In this document: positions 9,558 through 18,235 of the stretch, piece by piece
How the letters are laid out: each line of letters begins with the position of its first letter
How positions within the stretch are numbered: the first letter of the stretch is position 1
DNA from: Candidatus Binatia bacterium
GTDB taxonomy: Bacteria > Desulfobacterota > Binatia > UBA9968 > JAJDTQ01
Assembly: GCA_022823055.1 (NCBI GenBank)
Contig: JAJDXX010000109.1
Coordinates: forward strand, 1-35,852
Reading direction: 5' to 3'
Length of the DNA: 35,852 nt
Notes under the pieces: model-generated
Seen by the model: the letters and a program-made list of their open reading frames with translations, nothing else
Database searches by the model: none
What the model was told of the DNA's origin: nothing
Program-made: the position numbers and the translations under genes

Positions 9558-10043
9558 ATGGCCGATCTCGAAGAACAGGTGCTGGAATACCTCCGCACCC
9601 ACAACACCATGACCCTCGGCACCTGCCGCGACGGCGTGCCGTGGAACGCCACGGTGTTCTATGCCAGCGACGGACTCCAGCTCTACTTCTTCTCGGCGCC
9701 GGACTCGCGCCACTGCACCAACCTCGCGGACAACCCGCGGGTGGCGGTGACCGTCCAGGAGGACTACAAAGACTGGCGCGAGATCAAGGGCATCCAGCTC
9801 GAGGGCACCGTGGAGCTCGTGGACTCGGTCATCGCCAAGGCCAAGGCCCTGGCGGTGTACGCGCGCAAGTATCCGGGCATCATCAAGCTCTTCACGGACC
9901 CGGCGAGCGGCATCTACCACAAGGCGTTTCTCAAGGTGAAGTTCTACCGGGTGACCCCGGAGAGGCTCTACTACATCGACAACCAGCAGGGGTTCGGCAA
10001 GAGGCAGGAGCTGGCGCTGGGCGAGGGCGCGGCGGCGAGCTGA
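9558..10043 (+). CDS. Pyridoxamine 5'-phosphate oxidase family (FMN-binding split-barrel) protein
   Basis: 161 aa 'NTMTLGTCRDGVPWNATVFYASDGLQLYFFSAPDSRHCTNLADNPRVAVTV'. Confidence 0.88.
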   Translation: MADLEEQVLEYLRTHNTMTLGTCRDGVPWNATVFYASDGLQLYFFSAPDSRHCTNLADNPRVAVTVQEDYKDWREIKGIQLEGTVELVDSVIAKAKALAVYARKYPGIIKLFTDPASGIYHKAFLKVKFYRVTPERLYYIDNQQGFGKRQELALGEGAAAS

Positions 10044-10103
10044 CGCGGCTGAACGGGGATGGCGCGGCGTCCACGGCCGCGTCGAACCGAGGAGGAAGGG
10101 TTC

Positions 10104-10589
10104 ATGTCACGACTGGTGGGCAAGGAGATGCCGGACGATCTGTTCGCGCTGATGAGCGGCAAATCGGTCGAAGCCGGAAAGGTGTTCATCATGGCCACGG
10201 TGGACGAGAACGGCTGGTGCCACCCGGCCATGGGCTCCTACTACGAGCTGGTGGCCAAGAGCCCGGGGCGCATCCATCTGGCCGTGGGCAAGAACAGCAC
10301 CACGGAAAGGAACCTCGTGCGCACCGGCGCGCTGACCCTGGTGGTCACGGACCACGGCCTGAACTACTACCTCAAGGGCAACGCCACGCGCACGCGGGAA
10401 CAACTGGAAGACACCCCCTTCGCGCTGTTCCAGGTGGAGCTTGACACCGTGCTGGAAGACCAGGAACAGGGAGTCACCATCGTAAGCGGCGTCCGCTACG
10501 AGTTGAATCAGAGCAGCAACGCCGGTTTCATGCGGCAGATGCTCGACAAGACCTGCGCCGCGCTCGCTGCGGCACCCTGGGAGGAATAG
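10104..10589 (+). CDS. PPOX-like FMN-binding split-barrel protein
   Basis: 'VFIMATVDENGWCHPAMGSYYELVAKSPGRIHLAVGKNSTTERNLVRTGALTLVV'; start MSRLVGK after gaggaggaag RBS. Confidence 0.75.
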   Translation: MSRLVGKEMPDDLFALMSGKSVEAGKVFIMATVDENGWCHPAMGSYYELVAKSPGRIHLAVGKNSTTERNLVRTGALTLVVTDHGLNYYLKGNATRTREQLEDTPFALFQVELDTVLEDQEQGVTIVSGVRYELNQSSNAGFMRQMLDKTCAALAAAPWEE

Positions 10590-10720
10590 CGGGCCGCGCT
10601 GGCCAGCCATCGCGGATCGTGCTAGCTAACAGGGTCGGGCTTCAAGCCCGCCCGTTCGTATTCGGCAGCGAGTTCCATGCTGCCGCCGGCATTCGATCAA
10701 ACCCAAGGAGGACCGACAGT

Positions 10721-11581
10721 ATGGACCCGATTACGGACCCCATCGCCATCGACGTGCACGTGCACCTTTGCGACGAGCTGACCCTCAGCTCCAAGGGCGA
10801 CCGCCCCAAGCAGATGGCCCAGTACTTCAAGCGCGAACGCAAGCCCGTGTCCATCGACGAGATGGCGGACGAGTACCGCGCGCGCAACATGATGGCCGTG
10901 ATTCAGAACACCACCGATGAAACCATCACGGGGTTGACCCCGGTCCCCAACAAGCACGTAGCCGACGGCGTGAAGCGGAACCCCGACGTTTTCCTGGGCT
11001 TCGGCGTCATCGATCCGTGGCAGCAGAAGGTGGCGCTGCAAGAGATCCAGCGCATCAAGGACCTCGGCCTGCACGGCGTCGGCGAGATCAACCCGGCCCG
11101 CCAGCAGTTCTTCCCCAACGATACCCGCTTCTACCCCTTGTGGGAGGAATGCCAGAAGCTGGAGCTGCCGATCCTGTTCCACAGCGGCATGGCCGGCGCC
11201 GGCGCCGGCACTCCCGGCGGCATGGGCAACAAGCTCAAGTTCACCCAGCCGATCCACCTGGACGACGTGGCCGCGGACTTTCCCGAGCTGAAGATCATCT
11301 GCGCCCATCCGTCGTGGCCCTGGACGGCCGAGAGCCTGGCCATCGCGCGCCACAAGAGCAACTTCTACATCGACCTGTCCGGCTGGTCGCCCAAGTACTT
11401 TGCCGCCGAGCTGGTGCAGCAGGTGAACTCGATCCTGCAGGACAAGGCCATGTTCGGCTCGGACTGGCCGGCCATCGGCGTGGAGCGCTGGCTCGACGAC
11501 TTCGAGAAGATCCAGCTCAAGCCCGAGGTGCGCCAGAAGATCATGCTGGACAACGCCAGGAAGTTCTTCGGCATGAACTGA
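10721..11581 (+). CDS. Amidohydrolase family (ACMSD/amidohydrolase_2-like) protein
   Basis: 'IAIDVHVHLCDE', 'PILFHSGMAG', 'LKIICAHPSWPWTAESLAIARHKSNFYIDLSG', 'MFGSDWPAIGVERWLDDF'; start at 10721 preceded by aaggagg. Confidence 0.9.
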   Translation: MDPITDPIAIDVHVHLCDELTLSSKGDRPKQMAQYFKRERKPVSIDEMADEYRARNMMAVIQNTTDETITGLTPVPNKHVADGVKRNPDVFLGFGVIDPWQQKVALQEIQRIKDLGLHGVGEINPARQQFFPNDTRFYPLWEECQKLELPILFHSGMAGAGAGTPGGMGNKLKFTQPIHLDDVAADFPELKIICAHPSWPWTAESLAIARHKSNFYIDLSGWSPKYFAAELVQQVNSILQDKAMFGSDWPAIGVERWLDDFEKIQLKPEVRQKIMLDNARKFFGMN

Positions 11582-11588
11582 AGACGGC

Positions 11589-11702
11589 GTCCTTCGACTT
11601 CGCCCGGCTTCACCGGGCTACGCTCGGGACGAACGGGAAATGGTGACAACAACCGTTCGTCCCGAGCCCTTCGACAAGCTCAGGACAGCGAAGTCGAAGG
11701 AC
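11589..11702. repeat. Nested intergenic inverted repeat
   Basis: GTCCTTCGACTTCGC (11589-11603) pairs with GCGAAGTCGAAGGAC (11688-11702); GCTCGGGACGAACGG (11622-11636) pairs with CCGTTCGTCCCGAGC (11653-11667). Confidence 0.9.
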
Positions 11703-11716
11703 TGGCACGATTCCGA

Positions 11717-13003
11717 ATGGCGATCGAACTGATCAAGCCCGTTCCGCCGCCGGCCTCGCGCGGCTTCCAGATCATGGCCAAGCCCACCGGGGCCATCTGC
11801 AATCTGGACTGCGTCTACTGCTACTACCTCCAGAAGGAAGACCTCTACCCGGAGACCAAGTCGTTCCGCATGGAGCCGGACGTGCTGGAGGATTACATCG
11901 CCCAGCACATCCAGGCCTCGCCGGACCCGGTCGTCGACTTCGCCTGGCACGGCGGCGAACCGACGATCCTGGGCCTCGACTATTTCCGCGACATCGTCGC
12001 GCTCCAGCGCAAGCACTGCCCGCCGGGCCGCAAGGTGCGTAACGGCATGCAGACCAACGGCGTCCTGCTGGACGACGAGTGGTGCCGCTTCTTCGCCGAG
12101 GAAGGCTTTTCCATCGGACTCAGCATCGACGGTCCCGAGAAGCTCCACGACGAGTACCGCGTTACCAAGGGCCAGCAGCCCACCCATCGGAAGGTCGTGC
12201 AGGCGTACAAGCGGCTCAGGGCGCACCGCGTGCCCTGCGACGTGCTCTGCGTGGTGCACGCCGGCAACGTCGGCCACCCCACCACGGTGTACCGCTACTT
12301 CAAGAGCCTCGGCGCCGACCACCAGCAGTTCATTCCGCTGGTGGAACGGGCACCCGGGAGTGCCTCGGTGGGCCCGCGCAGCGTCCCGGCAGAGGCTTTC
12401 GGCACCTTCCTGTGCGCCATCTTCGACGAATGGATCCGCAACGACGTGGGCCGGGTCACCATCCAGATCTTCGACGAGGCGGCGCGCACCGGCCTGGGCA
12501 TCGAGCACGCCCTGTGCATCTTCCGGGAAACCTGCGGCGACGTGCCCGTGGTGGAGCACAACGGCGACTTCTATTCCTGCGACCACTACGTGGACCCGGA
12601 GTACCGCGTCGGCAACATCCGCGAGACGTCGGTGGCGCAGATGATCGACAGCGAGGCACAGCGCCGCTTCGGCCGCGACAAGTGGACCTCGCTGCCGCGT
12701 TACTGCCGCGAGTGCGAGGTGCGCGCGCAGTGCAACGGCGGCTGCCCCAAGGACCGCTTCATCAAGACCCCCGACGGAGAGGACGGCCTCAACTACCTGT
12801 GCGCCGGCTACAAGAAGTTCTTCATCCACAGCCGCGAGCACCTGAGCACCATGGCCGGCCTGTGGCAGGCCGGCCAGCCCATCGAGAAGGTCATGCGCCT
12901 AGTGCGCGAAGCCGACGACGACGCCCGCCCCGCGGCCGGCCGCAACGACCCTTGCCCCTGCGGCAGCGGCCGCAAGTACAAGCGCTGCTGCATGCCCCGG
13001 TAA
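11717..13003 (+). CDS. Anaerobic sulfatase-maturase-like radical SAM/SPASM protein with C-terminal SEC-C motif
   Basis: Radical SAM CxxxCxxC 'CNLDCVYCYYLQK'; SPASM 'CRECEVRAQCNGGCPKDRF'; C-terminal 'NDPCPCGSGRKYKRCCMPR'. Confidence 0.92.
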   Translation: MAIELIKPVPPPASRGFQIMAKPTGAICNLDCVYCYYLQKEDLYPETKSFRMEPDVLEDYIAQHIQASPDPVVDFAWHGGEPTILGLDYFRDIVALQRKHCPPGRKVRNGMQTNGVLLDDEWCRFFAEEGFSIGLSIDGPEKLHDEYRVTKGQQPTHRKVVQAYKRLRAHRVPCDVLCVVHAGNVGHPTTVYRYFKSLGADHQQFIPLVERAPGSASVGPRSVPAEAFGTFLCAIFDEWIRNDVGRVTIQIFDEAARTGLGIEHALCIFRETCGDVPVVEHNGDFYSCDHYVDPEYRVGNIRETSVAQMIDSEAQRRFGRDKWTSLPRYCRECEVRAQCNGGCPKDRFIKTPDGEDGLNYLCAGYKKFFIHSREHLSTMAGLWQAGQPIEKVMRLVREADDDARPAAGRNDPCPCGSGRKYKRCCMPR

Positions 13004-13042
13004 GGACAATTGGGGCACGGTCCTGATTTGACTCGGCACACA

Positions 13043-14218
13043 ATGGCGAATTGGGAAGCACGGCGAATGAAGGCGGTGCCCTACTCGGGTCTCCGCAAGA
13101 TGATGTTGCGGGCCGACGAGTTGGGGCGGGAAGGCAAGCCGGTGATCCACCTGGAGATCGGCCGGCCGGACTTCGACACGCCGGAGCACATCAAGGCCGC
13201 CGCGCGGCGTGCCCTGGACGAGGGCAGGGTGCACTACACCTCCAACTACGGCGTGCCGGAGATCCGCCGCGCCATCGCCGGCAAGCTGCGCTCCGAGAAC
13301 GGCCTGGAGTTCGACGAGAACGGGGAGATCGCGGTCACCATCGGCGCCAACGAGGCGGTGTTCCTGGCCATGATGGCGTTCCTCGACGAGGGCGACGAAG
13401 TGCTGGTGCCGGACCCGTCCTGGCTCAACTACTTCTACTGCATCACCTTGGCGGGCGGCGTGCCCGTGAGCGTGCCGCTACGGGTGGGAAAGGGGTTCCG
13501 CATGGACCCCGACGACGTGGCGCGGCTCTTGACGCCGCGCACGCGCATGATGGTGGTCATGAGCCCGCACAATCCCACCGGCGCCGTGCTCGACCGGGAC
13601 CACCTCCAGGCGCTGGCGGCCCTTGCGCAGGAGCGCGACCTGCTGGTGCTGGCCGACGAGATCTACGAGAAGATGGTGTACGACGGCGCCGTGCACCACA
13701 GCATCGGCGGCCTCCCCGGCATGCGCGAGCGTACGCTGCTGGTGAACGGTTTCTCCAAGAGCTACTCCATGACCGGTTGGCGCCTCGGCTACGTGGCCGC
13801 GCCGCGGGAACTCATCGACGTCATGATCCGCGTGCACCAGTACACGGTGATGTGCCCCACCTCCTTTGCCCAGTACGGCGCGGTGGCCGCCTACGAGGGA
13901 CCGCAGGACTGCGTGCAGGACATGCGGCGGGAGTTCGCCCGCCGCCGGGAGCTGATACTGCGCCGGCTCCAGGCCATGGAGGGCATCGATTGCCCCGTGC
14001 CCGAGGGCGCGTTCTACGCCTTCCCGTCGGTGCGGCGCCTTGGACGTTCGTGCCGGGAGGTAGCGGAGCACCTGCTTGAGGACGCCTACATCGCCACGGT
14101 GCCGGGCAGCGCCTTCGGAGAGCACGGCACGGGACACGTCAGGCTCGCGTACTCCAACTCCTACGAGAACATCGAGGAAGCCATGGACCGCATGGAGACG
14201 AGCCTCGCGAAACTATAA
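13043..14218 (+). CDS. Pyridoxal phosphate-dependent aminotransferase (class I/II)
   Basis: 'SPHNPTGAVLDRDHLQALAALAQERDLLVLADEIYEKMVYDG', PLP-lysine 'NGFSKSYSMTGWRLGYVAAP'. Confidence 0.93.
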   Translation: MANWEARRMKAVPYSGLRKMMLRADELGREGKPVIHLEIGRPDFDTPEHIKAAARRALDEGRVHYTSNYGVPEIRRAIAGKLRSENGLEFDENGEIAVTIGANEAVFLAMMAFLDEGDEVLVPDPSWLNYFYCITLAGGVPVSVPLRVGKGFRMDPDDVARLLTPRTRMMVVMSPHNPTGAVLDRDHLQALAALAQERDLLVLADEIYEKMVYDGAVHHSIGGLPGMRERTLLVNGFSKSYSMTGWRLGYVAAPRELIDVMIRVHQYTVMCPTSFAQYGAVAAYEGPQDCVQDMRREFARRRELILRRLQAMEGIDCPVPEGAFYAFPSVRRLGRSCREVAEHLLEDAYIATVPGSAFGEHGTGHVRLAYSNSYENIEEAMDRMETSLAKL

Positions 14219-14284
14219 CGATGGATTCGAGGCGGGAGCGCGTCCGGAGCGCGCGTCCGGGCCGGATCCGAACCCGAGGGACCT

Positions 14285-15274
14285 ATGGCGAACATTGAAC
14301 TGACGCTGGCATGTGAGGACTACGACCGCACCCGTGCCCTCAAGGACGGGCTGGTGAAGCCCGACGGCATCGATCTCAACTACGTGGCGCTGCCCGTGGA
14401 GGAGATCTTCTGGCGCATGCTCCACTTCCACGAGTTCGACGCCGCCGAGATGTCCATGGGTGCCTACCACGTGGACGCCTCCCGCGGGCACCAGCCGTTC
14501 ATCGCCATCCCGGTGTTCCCGTCGCGCATGTTCCGGCACCGCTGCATCTTCGTCAACGCGGCGTCGGGCATCGAGAAGCCCGAGGACTTGAAGGGCCGGC
14601 GCGTGGGCGTGCCCGAGTACACCATGACCGCATCCGTGTGGGTCCGTGGCATGCTGCGGCACGACTTCGGCGTGGAAGCCAGGGATGTCCACTGGGTCCA
14701 GGGCGGCGTCGAGCAGCCCGGCCGCAAGGACCGCGTGCCGTTCGACGCTCCGGCCGGTGTCGAGATCGACACCGAGGAGGAGCGGACCCTCGACGACATG
14801 CTGGAGAAGGGCGACATCGACGCACTGGTGTCGGCGCGCATGCCTTCCTGCTTCGTGCGGCGCGCCCCCGGAATCACTCGGCTCTTCAAGGACTGCCGCG
14901 CCGCCGAGATGGACTACTTTCGCCGCACCGGCCTGTTCCCTATCATGCACTGCATCGTGGTGCGCCGGGAGATCCACGAGGCGCACCCGTGGGTTACCCA
15001 GAACCTCTACAAGGCCTTCTGCCAAGCCAAGGACCTGTGCCAGTCGCAGATCTACGACACCAACGTACTGCGCACGCACCACCTCTGGTACCTGTTCGAG
15101 TACGAGGAAACGGTGGACCTCATGGGCGAGGACTACTGGCCCTACGGCTTCGAGAGCAACCGCAAGACCCTGGAGACCTTTCACTCCTACCTGCTGGAGC
15201 AGGGCGTGATCAAGAATCCGGTGGACCTGGAGAGTCTGTACGCGTCCAACACGCGCGAGGCCTTCAAGATCTGA
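14285..15274 (+). CDS. 4,5-dihydroxyphthalate decarboxylase-like / ABC-type substrate-binding-fold protein
   Basis: 329 aa 'IELTLACEDYDRTRALKDGLVKPDGIDLNYVALPVEEIFWRMLHFHEFDAAEMSMGAYH'; resembles the Pht5/SBP-like family; no obvious signal peptide. Confidence 0.8.
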   Translation: MANIELTLACEDYDRTRALKDGLVKPDGIDLNYVALPVEEIFWRMLHFHEFDAAEMSMGAYHVDASRGHQPFIAIPVFPSRMFRHRCIFVNAASGIEKPEDLKGRRVGVPEYTMTASVWVRGMLRHDFGVEARDVHWVQGGVEQPGRKDRVPFDAPAGVEIDTEEERTLDDMLEKGDIDALVSARMPSCFVRRAPGITRLFKDCRAAEMDYFRRTGLFPIMHCIVVRREIHEAHPWVTQNLYKAFCQAKDLCQSQIYDTNVLRTHHLWYLFEYEETVDLMGEDYWPYGFESNRKTLETFHSYLLEQGVIKNPVDLESLYASNTREAFKI

Positions 15275-15373
15275 GGAAGCACTTTGGGAACGAGTGTCCT
15301 TCGGCTTCGCTACGCAGGCACGTCGCTACGCCTGTCCTGATCTCGTCGAAGAGCTCGGGACGAACGGCGGGGG

Positions 15374-16129
15374 TCATTGGAACGGCACGCCGTACGACGG
15401 ACGCACGCGGAAGTAGTCGCTGACGTACTCGTTGGCGGGGTGGCGCATCAGGCGCTCGGCGGTACCCACCTGCTCCAGGCGCCCCTCGTGCATGAGCGCG
15501 ATGCGGTCGGCCAGCTCCAGCGCGTCTTCGAGGTTGTGGGTCACGAAGAGGGTGGTGAGGCGCTGGTCCCGGTGGAACGCGCGGATCTCCTCGCGCACCC
15601 GGCGGCGGTTGGGCGGATCGAGGTTGCTGAGGGGCTCGTCCATGAGCATGATCTGCGGGAACGTGGTCATGGCCCGGGCCAGGGCCACGCGTTGTTGCTG
15701 CCCCGCGGACAGCTCCTGCGGCTTGCGTTCGAACAGCCGTTCCTCGATGTTCAGGGCCTTGGCCAGAGGCCGGATCAGTTCACGGATGGCGCCGACGGAC
15801 CACTTGCGGATGCGCAACGGCAGCGTCAGGTTGGCGTACTTGCGATCCTCGAAGACGCGCATGTGCGGCCACAGCGCGTAGCTCTGGAAGATGAGCTGCA
15901 CGTCCCGGCGCCCGGCGGGCACGTCGTTCACCGGCACGCCGCCGATGAGCACCTCGCCCGTGTCCGGGGTCTCCAGCCCGGCAATGACGCGCAGCAGGGT
16001 GGTCTTGCCGCAACCGCTCTCTCCGATGATGACCAGGAACTCGCCCTGGTCCACTTCGAGATCGAAGCCGTCCACGGCCGTCACCGCTCCGAAGCGCTTG
16101 GTGATGTTGCGCAAGACAAGGTTCTTCAC
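15374..16129 (-). CDS. ABC transporter ATP-binding protein
   Basis: Walker A 'GESGCGKTT', signature 'LSAGQQQRVALARAM', Walker B 'IMLMDEPLSNLD', 'LFVTHNLEDALELADRI'; GTG start at 16129. Confidence 0.93.
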   Translation of the reverse strand: MKNLVLRNITKRFGAVTAVDGFDLEVDQGEFLVIIGESGCGKTTLLRVIAGLETPDTGEVLIGGVPVNDVPAGRRDVQLIFQSYALWPHMRVFEDRKYANLTLPLRIRKWSVGAIRELIRPLAKALNIEERLFERKPQELSAGQQQRVALARAMTTFPQIMLMDEPLSNLDPPNRRRVREEIRAFHRDQRLTTLFVTHNLEDALELADRIALMHEGRLEQVGTAERLMRHPANEYVSDYFRVRPSYGVPFQ

Positions 16130-16170
16130 GCGGCCATGGTAAGGCAAAGGCCGGGGTAAAACAATCCGAG

Positions 16171-16287
16171 CCCCCAATCGTCATTCCCGCGAAAGCGGGA
16201 ATCCAGGCGGGGTGAGGCGGGGAAGCCTGCCGGGTGTGTCCCTCCCCACCCATGGATTCCCGCTTTCGCGGGAATGACGATTGGGGG
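16171..16287. repeat. Perfect 35-bp inverted repeat with 47-nt spacer; each arm is itself a GAAA/TTTC-loop hairpin (REP/MITE-like)
   Basis: 16171-16205 CCCCCAATCGTCATTCCCGCGAAAGCGGGAATCCA is the exact reverse complement of 16253-16287. Confidence 0.95.
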
Positions 16288-16322
16288 CGGCAGTCCGTGC
16301 GACAACCTGAAGCAAAAGTCCC

Positions 16323-18086
16323 ATGCAGAAATCCAAGGAAACGATACAACGCCTGATCCGCGCCAGCATGGGCGAAGTGAAGTCCGACCTCGTGGTGACC
16401 GGTGGGCGGCTGATCAACGTCTACAGCGGCGAAGTGCTCAACGGCGTGGAGATGGCGGTGAGCCAGGGACGCGTCTGTTACGTCGGCCCCAGCGCGGACC
16501 ACACCCGCGGCGACGAAACCCGGGTCATCGATGCCCGCGGCCGCTGGATCGCGCCCGGTTTCATCGACGCCCACACGCATATCGGCCACTTCTGCCGCCC
16601 CTTCGAGCTGTTGCAGGCGTACCTGCCCCACGGCACCACCGCGCTCATGGCGTCTTGCGACGAGCACACCGTGGCCTTCGGCTTCACCGGCATGAAGCTC
16701 TTCCTGGACGAAGTCGCGTCCCACCCGCTCCGGGTCTACACCCTGATCTCCATGGCCGCGCCCCAGGACCCGTTGCTGTGCGAGACCGAGTCCCTGTCGG
16801 ACGAGCAGGTCGAGGAGGTCCTGCGCGACCCCAGGGTGCTGGGCCTTGGCGAGGTGGTCTCGTGGCTGCGCCTGGTGCAGGGCGACCCGGACTTGGCGAC
16901 GCGCATCGACATGACGCTCAACCAGGGGAAGATCGTCCACGGCCATACCGCAGGGGCGCGGGACCGCCGTCTCAACGCCATCGCCGCCGCCTCGGTGTCG
17001 TCGTGCCACGAGCCCATCAGCGGCGAGGACGCGCTGGCTCGGCTGCGCCTCGGCTACTGGACCATGCTGCGCGAAGGCTCCTTCCGCCAAGACCTGGAAG
17101 CCACCCTCAAGCCGCTCCTGGCCGCCGGGGTGGATACCGGCCGGCTGATCCTGGTCACCGATGGCATGGCCCCCGACGACGTCGCGGCGCACGGGCACAT
17201 GGACCACGTGATCCGCCGCGCCGTGGCGTGCGGCCTGAGCCCGGTGCGCGCCATCCAGGCCGCCACGCTGCACCCGGCTACCTACTCCGGCCTGGAACAG
17301 GACATCGGCGGCCTTGCGCCGGGCCGGTTCGCGGACTTCGTGCTGCTGGACGACCTGGACAGCGTGCGCGTCGGCGCCACCTACATCGGCGGCGAGCCGG
17401 TGGCCCAGGCCGGCGAAACGAACGTCGCCGTCGTTCCGCCTGCCTTCCCAGACGGCATGGGCCTCAAGACCGCCTTCCGCCTTCCCGTGACCGCCGAGGA
17501 CATGCGCGTCCGCTGCGACGAGTCCCGCGCCCGCATCCGCGTCATGGACCTGGTCAACCAGACCATCACACGGGAACGCGTCGTCGAGGTCCCGTGCGCC
17601 GGCGGGGTCGTCTCCGCGGACGTGGAGGCCGACCTCCTCAAGGTCGCGGTCTTCGACCGCCGGGAAGGCTTCAGCCCCGCCTTCGGCTTCGTGCGCGGCC
17701 TTGGAACCGACATCGGCGCGGCAGGCACCACCGTCAACCTCGACGAGTACACGCTCCTGGTGGCCGGCTCCAGCGACTACGACATGGCCTATTGCGCCAA
17801 CCTGTTGCTGGAAAACGGCGGCGGCATCGCCGTCGTCGACAAGGGCCGGATTCTCGAAGAGATTCCGTTTCCCATAGGCGGTCTCTTTTCATTGGCACCC
17901 TGGCGCGACGTCGGCGAGAAGCTCGCCGCCGTCCAGGGTATTCTGAAGGAACGCGGCAGCGCGTTTCCCAAGCCCCTCTACGCCCTCTGCTTCCTTACCT
18001 TCGTCACCCTCCCGGAGCTCCGCATCACCGGCCGCGGCTTGGTGCGCGCCAAGGAGCGGCGCATCATCCCGTTGATGGCGGAGTGA
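16323..18086 (+). CDS. ade: Adenine deaminase
   Basis: 587 aa amidohydrolase: 'RWIAPGFIDAHTHIGHF', 'GLGEVVSW', 'SSCHEPISGEDALARLRLGYWTMLREGS', 'LVTDGMAPDD', and a C-terminal adenine deaminase domain. Confidence 0.9.
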   Translation: MQKSKETIQRLIRASMGEVKSDLVVTGGRLINVYSGEVLNGVEMAVSQGRVCYVGPSADHTRGDETRVIDARGRWIAPGFIDAHTHIGHFCRPFELLQAYLPHGTTALMASCDEHTVAFGFTGMKLFLDEVASHPLRVYTLISMAAPQDPLLCETESLSDEQVEEVLRDPRVLGLGEVVSWLRLVQGDPDLATRIDMTLNQGKIVHGHTAGARDRRLNAIAAASVSSCHEPISGEDALARLRLGYWTMLREGSFRQDLEATLKPLLAAGVDTGRLILVTDGMAPDDVAAHGHMDHVIRRAVACGLSPVRAIQAATLHPATYSGLEQDIGGLAPGRFADFVLLDDLDSVRVGATYIGGEPVAQAGETNVAVVPPAFPDGMGLKTAFRLPVTAEDMRVRCDESRARIRVMDLVNQTITRERVVEVPCAGGVVSADVEADLLKVAVFDRREGFSPAFGFVRGLGTDIGAAGTTVNLDEYTLLVAGSSDYDMAYCANLLLENGGGIAVVDKGRILEEIPFPIGGLFSLAPWRDVGEKLAAVQGILKERGSAFPKPLYALCFLTFVTLPELRITGRGLVRAKERRIIPLMAE

Positions 18087-18235
18087 TGTTGGCGTCGCTT
18101 CGAGTGACGGTTCATTTGTATTGACATTTGAAGTTTGTTCGACGCGCCGTCGAGGAATCGCTCAATAAGTCGAACGCCAAGTCCCAATAGACTACCATCG
18201 GAGACTTCCGGCGTGGTCGTCCGGCGGCCTCGGGT

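Noticed and set aside
8937-9920. 327-aa minus ORF
   Set aside because: Antisense shadow of ubiX and PPOX genes.
11618-12841. 407-aa minus ORF
   Set aside because: Antisense shadow of the radical SAM gene.
15780-17273. 497-aa minus ORF spanning the inverted repeat
   Set aside because: Antisense to ade and out of frame with the ABC ATPase; includes the non-coding repeat.
16274-18124. 616-aa plus ORF overlapping ade
   Set aside because: Arg/Gly/Pro-rich alternative frame; the adenine deaminase frame carries clear motifs.
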